Shown piece by piece: positions 6,858 to 12,500 of a stretch of DNA of 19,211 nucleotides (its first letter is position 1; the number at the start of each line of letters is the position of its first letter). A program made the position numbers and the translations under genes. This DNA is from Pseudomonadota bacterium (GTDB lineage Bacteria > Pseudomonadota > Alphaproteobacteria > Rhizobiales > Rhizobiaceae): NCBI GenBank assembly GCA_023422735.1, contig JAFAGL010000069.1:1-19211 (forward strand), given 5' to 3'. Below the pieces are notes generated by a model. It was given only the letters and a program-made list of their open reading frames with translations, had not been told where the DNA came from and did not search any database.

Positions 6858-7652
6858 ATGAGCCTTTCCTCGTCGATCGCTCCGCATCTGCCGTATCTGC
6901 GGCGCTTTTCACGGGCAGTTTCCGGTTCGCAAACCAGCGGTGATGCGCTTGTGGCTGCGATGCTGGAAGCGATTATCGCCGATGTCAGCATTTTTCCGAA
7001 AGCAAGCAGCGACAAGATCGCGCTTTACAAGATTTTCGCAAAGCTTTTCACCTCCATCGCAGTGCGCGTTCCCGACGAAGCTCCAGCGTCCGCCTGGGAA
7101 AAAAGCGCCGTGACCAATCTTTCGGCTTTGGCGCCGCGTCCACGTCAGGCTTTTCTGCTCGTGGCGGTCGAAGGTTTCTCGGATACCGAAGCAGCCGAAA
7201 TTCTCGAAGTCCCGGCATCGGAGTTTTCCGATCTTTTGACGGAAGCGAGCAACGAGATTTCGCGTCAGGTCGCGACCGAGATCATGGTGATCGAGGATGA
7301 GCCACTGATTGCGATGGATATCGAGGAGATGGTGGAAAGTCTCGGCCATCGTGTGGTCGGCGTCGCTCGTACCCATTCGGAAGCCACTGAATTGTTCAAG
7401 CGGACATCGCCCAAGATGGTGCTGGCTGACATTCAGCTGGCGGATGGAAGCTCGGGCATTGATGCCGTCAACGAGATCCTCGCAGACCATGCCGTTCCCG
7501 TGATCTTCATCACGGCCTTCCCCGAACGTTTGTTAACGGGCGAGCGGCCTGAACCTGCCTTCCTGGTGACCAAGCCGTTCAATCCGGACATGGTCAAGGC
7601 CTTGATAAGCCAGGCGCTGTTCTTCGATCAGCAGACCAAAAACGCTGCCTGA
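6858..7652 (+). CDS. phyR: General stress response anti-anti-sigma regulator PhyR
   Basis: A 264-residue protein with the PhyR architecture: an N-terminal sigma-like domain (about 1-135) that resembles EcfG regions 2 and 4 but cannot bind DNA, and a C-terminal receiver (about 141-260). Receiver residues seen: E146-D147-E148, phosphoacceptor D191 (LADIQLADG), T219 and K239 (VTKPF). On phosphorylation the sigma-like domain opens and takes NepR away from EcfG (partner switching). It is divergent from nepR-ecfG. The ATG at 6858 follows AGGGG by 11 nt. An imperfect hairpin overlaps the stop codon. Confidence 0.97.
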   Translation: MSLSSSIAPHLPYLRRFSRAVSGSQTSGDALVAAMLEAIIADVSIFPKASSDKIALYKIFAKLFTSIAVRVPDEAPASAWEKSAVTNLSALAPRPRQAFLLVAVEGFSDTEAAEILEVPASEFSDLLTEASNEISRQVATEIMVIEDEPLIAMDIEEMVESLGHRVVGVARTHSEATELFKRTSPKMVLADIQLADGSSGIDAVNEILADHAVPVIFITAFPERLLTGERPEPAFLVTKPFNPDMVKALISQALFFDQQTKNAA

Positions 7653-7668
7653 TCATTCAGGTAGCGTT
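7641..7668 (+). terminator. Hairpin overlapping the phyR stop codon
   Basis: 12-bp arms AACGCTGCCTGA (7641-7652) and TCAGGTAGCGTT (7657-7668), with a single G-U wobble in the RNA and a 4-nt UCAU loop. The TGA stop ends the left arm. No U-run follows, so it is more likely to stabilise the mRNA end or attenuate than to terminate fully. Confidence 0.45.
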
Positions 7669-7791
7669 CAGGCGACGCCCGATAAGACAAACGTGATTTC
7701 GTGGCCAGGATGCGTTCGCGCATCCGCGCTGCATCCAATGTTTGCGCGGCGCCCTATTGTGCGTCGGGCTGAGCAAGATGGGAATGGGACG

Positions 7792-7956
7792 ATGCTTTAT
7801 TGGTTTATCGTATCTGCAGTTGCGGCCGCAATCGGTGGAACGCTCGGCATAGGGATTACCGCTGCGTCGATTGGCATTGCGCAGGTGCTGCTTGTCCTGA
7901 TTTCGGCTTTCGTGCTGATTTCACTTTTGAATGGTGTGGTGCGGCTGGTGCGTTAA
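7792..7956 (+). CDS. Small two-helix membrane protein, DUF1328-like
   Basis: A 54-residue, almost wholly hydrophobic protein. It has two membrane helices (about 3-20 and 27-48) with a Gly/Ala-rich turn and a basic end (RLVR). Length and pattern resemble the DUF1328/YtjA family of stress-associated small membrane proteins, but the match is by pattern only. A longer frame from 7693 adds a non-hydrophobic, Arg-rich stretch unlike the family; the ATG at 7792 has GGGA 8 nt upstream. No EcfG motif is seen before it. A strong terminator follows. Confidence 0.6.
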   Translation: MLYWFIVSAVAAAIGGTLGIGITAASIGIAQVLLVLISAFVLISLLNGVVRLVR

Positions 7957-7987
7957 ACCCGTCGCGAGCCAGGTCTGACGAAACAAG

Positions 7988-8010
7988 GGGCGCGTTGAAG
8001 CGCCCTTTTT
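7988..8010 (+). terminator. Intrinsic terminator after the DUF1328-like gene
   Basis: GGGCGC (7988-7993), 6-nt loop GTTGAA, GCGCCC (8000-8005), then T5 (8006-8010) and further T-rich sequence. It lies about 30 nt after the stop codon. Confidence 0.85.
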
Positions 8011-8060
8011 GTTTGTCCACGAAAAGCACGTGCCCGTCTTTTTAACTGCGATATACAAGA

Positions 8061-8095
8061 CAAAAGAAAGCCGGCCCTGAAGGCCGGCTTTTTTT
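8061..8095. terminator. Strong intrinsic terminator, end of the candidate sRNA
   Basis: AAAGCCGGCC (8067-8076) and GGCCGGCTTT (8082-8091) around a 5-nt loop. On the plus strand it is followed by T7; on the minus strand by UUUCUUUUG. The upstream plus-strand gene already has its own terminator at 7988-8010, so the main client is probably the minus-strand sRNA, with read-through protection in the other direction. Confidence 0.8.
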
Positions 8096-8184
8096 AGTTC
8101 CGGGAACCGAGGGGGGATCGTTCCCGGTCAGACACGACGGCCACTGGGGTGGGGGGGCGATAAATGCGGCCCATCGTGTTCCCC
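8062..8184 (-). ncRNA. Candidate GSR-controlled small RNA with two C-rich hairpin loops (GsrN-like)
   Basis: No protein gene fits this 410-nt gap (7957-8366), but on the minus strand an EcfG-type promoter at 8190-8214 is followed by a compact, structured segment of about 120 nt ending in an intrinsic terminator. Hairpin 1: ACACGAU (8178-8172) pairs with GUCGUGU (8137-8131) and GGCC with GGCC, with one bulged G, closing a loop of about 25 nt that contains C7-A-C4 (8147-8157). Hairpin 2: CCGGGAA-CGA pairs with UCG-UUCCCGG (8127-8100, one bulged G), exposing a seven-base UCCCCCC loop. Hairpin 3: the terminator at 8067-8088. C-rich loops that pair with G-rich ribosome binding sites are known in the sigma-T-dependent RNA GsrN of Caulobacter. 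Homology to GsrN is inferred from architecture and context, not from alignment. Ends are approximate. Confidence 0.68.
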
Positions 8185-8189
8185 CAACC

Positions 8190-8214
8190 AACCGACATCG
8201 CAATCAAAGGTTCC
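8190..8214 (-). promoter_or_regulatory. EcfG-type promoter of the candidate sRNA
   Basis: Minus-strand GGAAC (8214-8210), 16-nt spacer, GGTT (8193-8190). A second GGAAC lies 9 bp further upstream (8223-8219) but has no matching -10. Two T-tracts at 8228-8233 and 8238-8245 (A-tracts on the minus strand) lie upstream of the -35, as in an UP element. Transcription would start near 8184-8181. Confidence 0.65.
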
Positions 8215-8314
8215 GACTGTTCCAAACTTTTTTGCAGTTTTTTTTCTGACCTCGTGAAACGCCGGTGAGATCAGGCTATCCCGCCCGCTGAAACTGCCTT
8301 CGCGTGGAAAAGTT

Positions 8315-8340
8315 GGAACCGTTAACATTGATGCTTCGTT
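8315..8340 (+). promoter_or_regulatory. EcfG-type promoter of the gene at 8367
   Basis: GGAAC (8315-8319), 17-nt spacer, CGTT (8337-8340). The start codon is only 27 nt downstream of the -10, giving a leader of about 20 nt that includes the ribosome binding site. Confidence 0.65.
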
Positions 8341-8366
8341 AATAGCCTCAAATAGAGGACTTCAAC

Positions 8367-8693
8367 ATGGAACATATTGCTGCTGTTCTTCTGCTCATCG
8401 GGTGCTCGGACGATATGGTCCAGTGCAGGGAGATTCCCGTGGAGATTGCGATATTCGAATCCGCTGAAGAGTGTGATGCCGAGGTCGCACCCGCGCTGTC
8501 GGGGGTTGCAACGAGTTTTCCACAAGTCATGGCTCAGTGCGTTTCCGTCGATCCTGCGATGGATGAGGAAGATGCTGAACTTGTGTGGAACATTAAGCCC
8601 GACGGCACGTTGTATGCAGCCGTAGAGGTTCCAAACATGGCCGTGGCGACGAATGCCGCTTCGAAACAGGATCGCTACGTGTGGCAGGAATAG
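8367..8693 (+). CDS. Small Cys-containing exported protein of unknown function
   Basis: A 108-residue protein. A short hydrophobic stretch (about 4-12) ends in LIGC, which resembles a lipobox but lacks the usual basic residues before it, so export is uncertain. Cysteines at 13, 20, 36 and 58 could form two disulphides in the periplasm. The rest is acidic (PAMDEEDAE) with a C-terminal beta-like part (LVWNIKPDGTLYAAVEV). AGAGGAC lies about 7 nt before the ATG. An EcfG-type promoter directly upstream makes it a likely general-stress gene. I do not recognise a named family. A second EcfG-like motif lies within its coding sequence. Confidence 0.6.
   Translation: MEHIAAVLLLIGCSDDMVQCREIPVEIAIFESAEECDAEVAPALSGVATSFPQVMAQCVSVDPAMDEEDAELVWNIKPDGTLYAAVEVPNMAVATNAASKQDRYVWQE
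8587..8611 (+). promoter_or_regulatory. Intragenic EcfG-like promoter motif ahead of the lipoprotein gene
   Basis: GGAAC (8587-8591), 16-nt spacer, CGTT (8608-8611) inside the coding region of the preceding gene. It would give a leader of about 140 nt for the lipoprotein at 8761. The match is complete, but a chance hit of this quality somewhere in the window is possible. Confidence 0.4.
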
Positions 8694-8760
8694 CTTCTGA
8701 GCTTGCTACCATCTTTTCCCTCAGCCATGATCCGTGGCGAGGGACGTTGAGGAGAGAACG

Positions 8761-9009
8761 ATGAGAAATACGATTTTCGCACTGGCAGCCCTTGGTGCAG
8801 TTGCAGGTTGCACGACGGCTGAACAAAGTGCCGGTGTTGGTGCTCTCGGTGGCGCAGCCATTGGTGGTATCGCAGGCGGCACTAAGGGCGCACTGATCGG
8901 CGCGGGTGCTGGTGCGGTTGCCGGTTATGTGGTCGGCAAGGCGGCAACGCCTGGCTACTGCGTATATGAAGACCGTCGCACTGGTCGTCGCTACGAAGCT
9001 CGCTGCTAG
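8761..9009 (+). CDS. Glycine-zipper lipoprotein
   Basis: An 82-residue outer-membrane-type lipoprotein. Signal sequence 1-16 ends in the lipobox VAGC, making C17 the lipidated residue. Residues 25-59 form a Gly/Ala-rich glycine zipper (GALGGAAIGGIAGG and following) of the kind that packs as two short membrane-associated helices. The C-terminal YCVYEDRRTGRRYEARC has two cysteines (67 and 82) that may form a disulphide. The family includes OmpA-associated and SlyB-like surface lipoproteins. The start at 8761 is preceded by GAGGAGAG; a longer frame to 8734 lacks one. It follows the 8367 gene by 67 nt and is followed by a strong terminator. Confidence 0.8.
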   Translation: MRNTIFALAALGAVAGCTTAEQSAGVGALGGAAIGGIAGGTKGALIGAGAGAVAGYVVGKAATPGYCVYEDRRTGRRYEARC

Positions 9010-9032
9010 TTTTCTGCGACTTTTTGATCTGG

Positions 9033-9060
9033 AAAGAGGCCCGTCCGGGCCTCTTTTTTT
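9033..9060 (+). terminator. Intrinsic terminator of the lipoprotein gene
   Basis: AAAGAGGCCC (9033-9042) and its complement (9047-9056) around GTCC, running into a T7 tract to 9060. The outer A/T pairs also give a short U-run on the minus strand, so it may help end the convergent xylFHG transcript, whose stop codon is at 9092. Confidence 0.9.
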
Positions 9061-9091
9061 GCGCAAAAAATTCAACAACACATCGAAAAGG

Positions 9092-9901
9092 CTAAGCTGC
9101 CGCCTTCTTGAGCGCGCCAGGTCCCGGCACAGCACCAGGCGGACATTTGCCCAGGATGATCATCCCCAAAACCTCATCTTGCGTCACGTCGCTGGTTTTG
9201 GCGGTGCCGACGACCTGACCATTCTTCATGACACAAACGCGATCTGCCAGATCGAACACGTCGTGAATATCATGGCTGATCAGGAATATGCCGATACCGT
9301 CTGCCTTAAGTTGCTTGACCAACTCGCCGACCTGCGCCGTTTCCTGAGGCCCTAGCGCTGCCGTCGGCTCATCCATGATGAGAGTGCGCGCATTGAACAG
9401 GATCGCGCGCGCGATCGCCACGGATTGCCGTTGCCCCCCTGACAACCGGATTACCGGATCCTTGAAACGCTGGAAGCGGGGATTGAGCCGGCCCATGACC
9501 TTGCGGGCTTCAGCCTCCATCGCAACATCGTCCAGCGTGCCCCACGGCGTCAGCAATTCGCGCCCGAGAAAAAGGTTGGCGGCCGCGTCGACATTATCGG
9601 CCAGAGCCAATGTCTGATAGATCGTCTCGATGCCGTATTTCTTGGCGTCGCGCGGATTGCCGATTGCAGCCTCTTCGCCGTTGACCGAAATCGTGCCGCT
9701 GTCGCGCTTGTAAGCACCTGAAAGAATTTTGATGAGCGTCGACTTGCCCGCGCCATTGTGCCCAAGCAGGGCAACCACTTCGCCGGGGTAAAGATCGAGC
9801 GAGGCATCGTCGACGGCGCGAATTCCACCGAACGCAATCGAGATGTCGCGCATATCCACCAAGGGAACCGCGTTCGACGTCATTGTCTGGGCGTCTGCCA
9901 T
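9092..9901 (-). CDS. xylG: D-xylose-type ABC transporter, ATP-binding protein (single nucleotide-binding domain)
   Basis: A 269-residue ATPase of the CUT2 sugar importer family. It powers the permease XylH from the cytoplasmic side. Walker A GHNGAGKST (47-55), Q-loop Q96, signature LSGGQ (153-157), Walker B LIMDEP (174-179) and H-loop H210 are all intact. E. coli XylG has two fused ATPase domains in about 513 residues; this protein has only one, so it must act as a homodimer. Single-domain CUT2 ATPases such as FrcA are known in rhizobia. The start at 9901 has GGGAGG 6 nt upstream; a longer frame to 9946 overlaps xylH and lacks family character. The gap to the xylH stop is 11 nt. The substrate is inferred from the binding protein. 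Confidence 0.88.
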   Translation of the reverse strand: MADAQTMTSNAVPLVDMRDISIAFGGIRAVDDASLDLYPGEVVALLGHNGAGKSTLIKILSGAYKRDSGTISVNGEEAAIGNPRDAKKYGIETIYQTLALADNVDAAANLFLGRELLTPWGTLDDVAMEAEARKVMGRLNPRFQRFKDPVIRLSGGQRQSVAIARAILFNARTLIMDEPTAALGPQETAQVGELVKQLKADGIGIFLISHDIHDVFDLADRVCVMKNGQVVGTAKTSDVTQDEVLGMIILGKCPPGAVPGPGALKKAAA

Positions 9902-9912
9902 GATCGCCTCCC

Positions 9913-11226
9913 TCAAACCCGTTTGCGGTACATCGTGTCGAGCCACACGGCCAACACCAGAACCAGACCGACAATGATGTTTTGCAACGGCGTATCGATG
10001 CCCAGCAAGACCATGCCTGATTGCAGCGATTGCATCAAAAGCGCGCCGAGCATGGCGCCCAGCACTGTTCCTGCGCCACCGGCAAGCGATGTGCCGCCAA
10101 TGACTGCAGCGGCGATCACCAGCAACTCATCGAGTGTGCCGAGCGCATTGGTGGATGCGTTCAACCGGGCTGAGGAAATTGCTGCGCCGATTGCCGCGAG
10201 CAATCCCATCAGCATGAAAATCTTGAGCGTCACCCATCGGGTCTTGATGCCTGCGAGGTCGGCGGCTTCCGGGTTCCCGCCAATCGCAAATACATAGCGC
10301 CCGAACCGGGTGCGACGTGTCAGAAATGTCATGACTATGCCAACCGCCACCGCCATCAGCACCGGAATGGCAATGCCATGGGCGATGAACAATCCGCCCT
10401 CCGGCAGGGTGATGTTGTTTTCCTGCGCATAGCGGCGAATGATGCCAACCGGCCAACCGTAGGAATTCGCCACCCAAACCGCACCCAAAATGAAAATGCA
10501 GGCGACAGCGCCGAGAAAGACCTCAGCCCAAAGGGGGCGCAACGGAAAATGAAACCGATGGCGCTGGGTACGTTGGGCCCGCAACAGCCAGACAACGCCC
10601 AAGCAAGCCACCACGCCGACGATCCAGCTCCAGGTCGCGCCGATCGAGCCTTGCGGTCCACCGCCCATCAACCGGAAAGTGGGATCAAGCGGCGCAACGG
10701 TCTGGCCGCTGGTCAGCCACCACGCGCCACCGCGCCACACGAGAAGGCCGCCCAGCGTCACGATAAAGGCAGGAACGCCCATATAAGCGATCACATAACC
10801 ATGCAGCGCGCCGATCAGTGCGCCGGTGATCAATCCGGCAGCCAAAGCGAGCACCCATAAATACGGGCTCCCAACCGGAACGCCCAGATATTGCGGCAAC
10901 CATTGGGTTTGCATGACACCCATAACCATGCCGCAAAAGCCAAGAATCGACCCGACAGAAAGGTCGATATTGCGGGTGACGATCACCAGAACCATGCCTG
11001 TGGCCATGATCGCCACCGATGCGGATTGCACCGACAGATTCCACAGATTGCGCGGCGTCAGAAACAGTCCACCGGACAGGAAGTGGATCCCCACCCAGAT
11101 GATCACCAGGGCAGCCAGCATGCCCAGCATGCGCACGTCGAGTTCCGTTGCCCTGAGAAACCGGCCCGCGGCGCTCAACTCGGATGCACGGGCGCGGTCC
11201 ACGGGCGAGGTGGTTATGTCTGTCAT
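9913..11226 (-). CDS. xylH: D-xylose-type ABC transporter, permease
   Basis: A 437-residue inner-membrane permease of the BPD_transp_2 (CUT2) family with about ten or more hydrophobic helices. Family motifs include NLWNLSVQSASVAIMATGM and the conserved NIDLSVGS segment near the second or third helix, and GGNPEAADLAGI with GLLAAIGA in the C-terminal half, which makes the contact with the ATPase. The start at 11226 has GGAGGA about 6 nt upstream. A frame open to 11379 overlaps xylF and adds 51 residues with no membrane character, so it is rejected. A hairpin lies between xylF and this gene, which probably lowers its level relative to the binding protein. Confidence 0.9.
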   Translation of the reverse strand: MTDITTSPVDRARASELSAAGRFLRATELDVRMLGMLAALVIIWVGIHFLSGGLFLTPRNLWNLSVQSASVAIMATGMVLVIVTRNIDLSVGSILGFCGMVMGVMQTQWLPQYLGVPVGSPYLWVLALAAGLITGALIGALHGYVIAYMGVPAFIVTLGGLLVWRGGAWWLTSGQTVAPLDPTFRLMGGGPQGSIGATWSWIVGVVACLGVVWLLRAQRTQRHRFHFPLRPLWAEVFLGAVACIFILGAVWVANSYGWPVGIIRRYAQENNITLPEGGLFIAHGIAIPVLMAVAVGIVMTFLTRRTRFGRYVFAIGGNPEAADLAGIKTRWVTLKIFMLMGLLAAIGAAISSARLNASTNALGTLDELLVIAAAVIGGTSLAGGAGTVLGAMLGALLMQSLQSGMVLLGIDTPLQNIIVGLVLVLAVWLDTMYRKRV

Positions 11227-11290
11227 GGAAGTCCTCCCGCAGTCTCCGCAAGTGGTCGAAGAGCCGCATAACACCGTTCTGCTTGCGCAA

Positions 11291-11323
11291 AACAAAAGGG
11301 GCACCTCTCGCAAGGCACCCCTT
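11291..11323 (-). terminator. xylF-xylH intercistronic hairpin (attenuator-type terminator)
   Basis: In the minus-strand RNA, AAGGGGUGCC pairs with GGUGCCCCUU (arms 11323-11314 and 11305-11296) through ten pairs, two of them U-G wobbles, with an 8-nt loop and a following UUUUGUUUUG tail. On the plus strand the two central pairs would be C-A mismatches. It begins about 9 nt after the xylF stop. Confidence 0.7.
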
Positions 11324-11332
11324 CCGCAGATT

Positions 11333-12370
11333 TTAGTCGCAGCCCGCGACGCCTTCCGTCGCACCCTGGCAGGCCGCATCCTTCGTGATCCAGCCGGCGT
11401 CGATCACCACATTCAGATTGTCTTTGGTGATCGCGACCGGGGTCAGCAACAGCGAGGTAAGCTCCGCGCCTGACGGCGATTGGAAGCTTCCTGCGCCTTC
11501 AATGTCGGTCATGGCCTTGCCATCGGCGAGTTGCGAGGCGATTTCAGCTGCCGTCTTGCCGAGTTCGCGCGAATCTTTCCAGACCGACACGGTTTGCGTG
11601 CCCTGCGCGATGCGGTTCAAGGCAGCGTGGTCGGCATCCTGACCCGACACCGGCACCGAGCCCGCCAGCCCTTGTGCGCTCAAAGCGGCAATGGCGCCAC
11701 CAGCCGTACCGTCATTGGCTGCCACAACGGCATCGACCTTGTTGTCATTGGCCGTCAGGAACTGTTCCATGTTCTTTTGCGCGTTGGCTGGCAACCAGCC
11801 GTCGGTATAAGCCTCGCCGACATTCTTGATCTTGCCGGAATCAATGGCTTCCTTCAGCACTTCCATGGCACCGGAGAACAGGAAATCCGCATTGGGATCA
11901 GCACCGTTACCCTTGATGAAGACATAATTGCCTTCCGGTGCAACCTTGAACACTTCACGCGCCTGCATCCTGCCCACCTCGACATTGTCGAAGGTCAGAT
12001 AAAATGCCTCGGCATTGTCGATCAGGCGGTCGTAACCCACAACCGGAATGCCTTCGTCCACCGCCTTTTGAACGGCAGGACCGATGGCGCTCGCATCCTG
12101 CGCCAAGATAATCAACGCATTGGCGCCCTGCGAAATCAGGGATTCCACGTCGGTCAGCTGTTTGGATGCGGATGATTGAGCATCAGCGGAGATATATTTG
12201 TCGCCGGCGGCTTCGATCGCCTTTTTCATCGCGGCTTCATCGGTCTTCCAGCGCTCTTCCTGGAAATTCGACCAGGATACGCCGATGACTTTTCCTTCGG
12301 CCTGAGCCAAACCGGTAAACGCAAACGACAGCGTAGCGCCCGCCAACAAGGCGGCTGCAAAACGATTCAT
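11333..12370 (-). CDS. xylF: D-xylose-binding periplasmic protein
   Basis: A 345-residue periplasmic binding protein (family Peripla_BP_4) with a signal peptide (1-24, cut after AQA). It closely follows the E. coli XylF pattern: ERWKTDEAAMKKA near the N-terminus, VVGYDRLI, DGWLPANAQKNMEQFLTAN, VVAANDGTAGGAIAALSAQGL and VSGQDADHAALNRIAQGTQT, which include ligand-contacting regions. This supports D-xylose as ligand better than ribose or glucose, although related pentoses cannot be excluded. GGGAGGAAATT precedes the ATG. First gene of the xylF-xylH-xylG operon, divergent from a ROK repressor. The C-terminal tail carries two cysteines (CQGATEGVAGC) that may form a disulphide. Confidence 0.92.
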   Translation of the reverse strand: MNRFAAALLAGATLSFAFTGLAQAEGKVIGVSWSNFQEERWKTDEAAMKKAIEAAGDKYISADAQSSASKQLTDVESLISQGANALIILAQDASAIGPAVQKAVDEGIPVVGYDRLIDNAEAFYLTFDNVEVGRMQAREVFKVAPEGNYVFIKGNGADPNADFLFSGAMEVLKEAIDSGKIKNVGEAYTDGWLPANAQKNMEQFLTANDNKVDAVVAANDGTAGGAIAALSAQGLAGSVPVSGQDADHAALNRIAQGTQTVSVWKDSRELGKTAAEIASQLADGKAMTDIEGAGSFQSPSGAELTSLLLTPVAITKDNLNVVIDAGWITKDAACQGATEGVAGCD

Positions 12371-12415
12371 AATTTCCTCCCTTCGCGCGAAACACGCGGT
12401 AACCTCACCGAAGCT

Positions 12416-12436
12416 TTTTTTCGAGCTTCGAAAAAA
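12416..12436. promoter_or_regulatory. Putative operator for the ROK repressor
   Basis: Perfect inverted repeat: TTTTTTCGA (12416-12424), 3-nt centre GCT, TCGAAAAAA (12428-12436). A/T-rich outer arms with a GC-containing centre are the usual form of ROK (XylR/NagC/Mlc) operators. It lies between the divergent genes and abuts the -10 of the xylF promoter, so binding would cover the xylF transcription start. Confidence 0.7.
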
Positions 12437-12464
12437 GTGTGACTCAGGGGCGTGCGTCTGTCAA
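12436..12464 (-). promoter_or_regulatory. Housekeeping-type promoter of xylFHG
   Basis: Minus-strand TTGACA (12464-12459), 17-nt spacer, weak -10 CACACT (12441-12436). The perfect -35 and optimal spacing support it; the poor -10 matches only three of six consensus bases. Transcription would start near 12429, inside the inverted repeat. Confidence 0.5.
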
Positions 12465-12500
12465 CATGGCCATTAGACTGATCGAGGAGGAGACCAGCAG

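Noticed and set aside
8100..8127. The inverted repeat as a plus-strand terminator or protein-binding operator
   Set aside because: On the plus strand the loop is G6 and no T-run follows. As the second hairpin of the minus-strand RNA it explains more of the context, though an operator role cannot be fully excluded.
8128..8328. Minus-strand open frame of 66 codons in the gap before the 8367 gene
   Set aside because: No family-like sequence and no ribosome binding site. It overlaps the EcfG-type promoter and the hairpins of the candidate sRNA; the region reads better as a non-coding RNA.
11227..11379. Extended N-terminus of XylH
   Set aside because: It would overlap the end of xylF, includes the intercistronic hairpin, and is Arg/Cys-rich with no membrane character. 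The start at 11226 has a strong GGAGGA.
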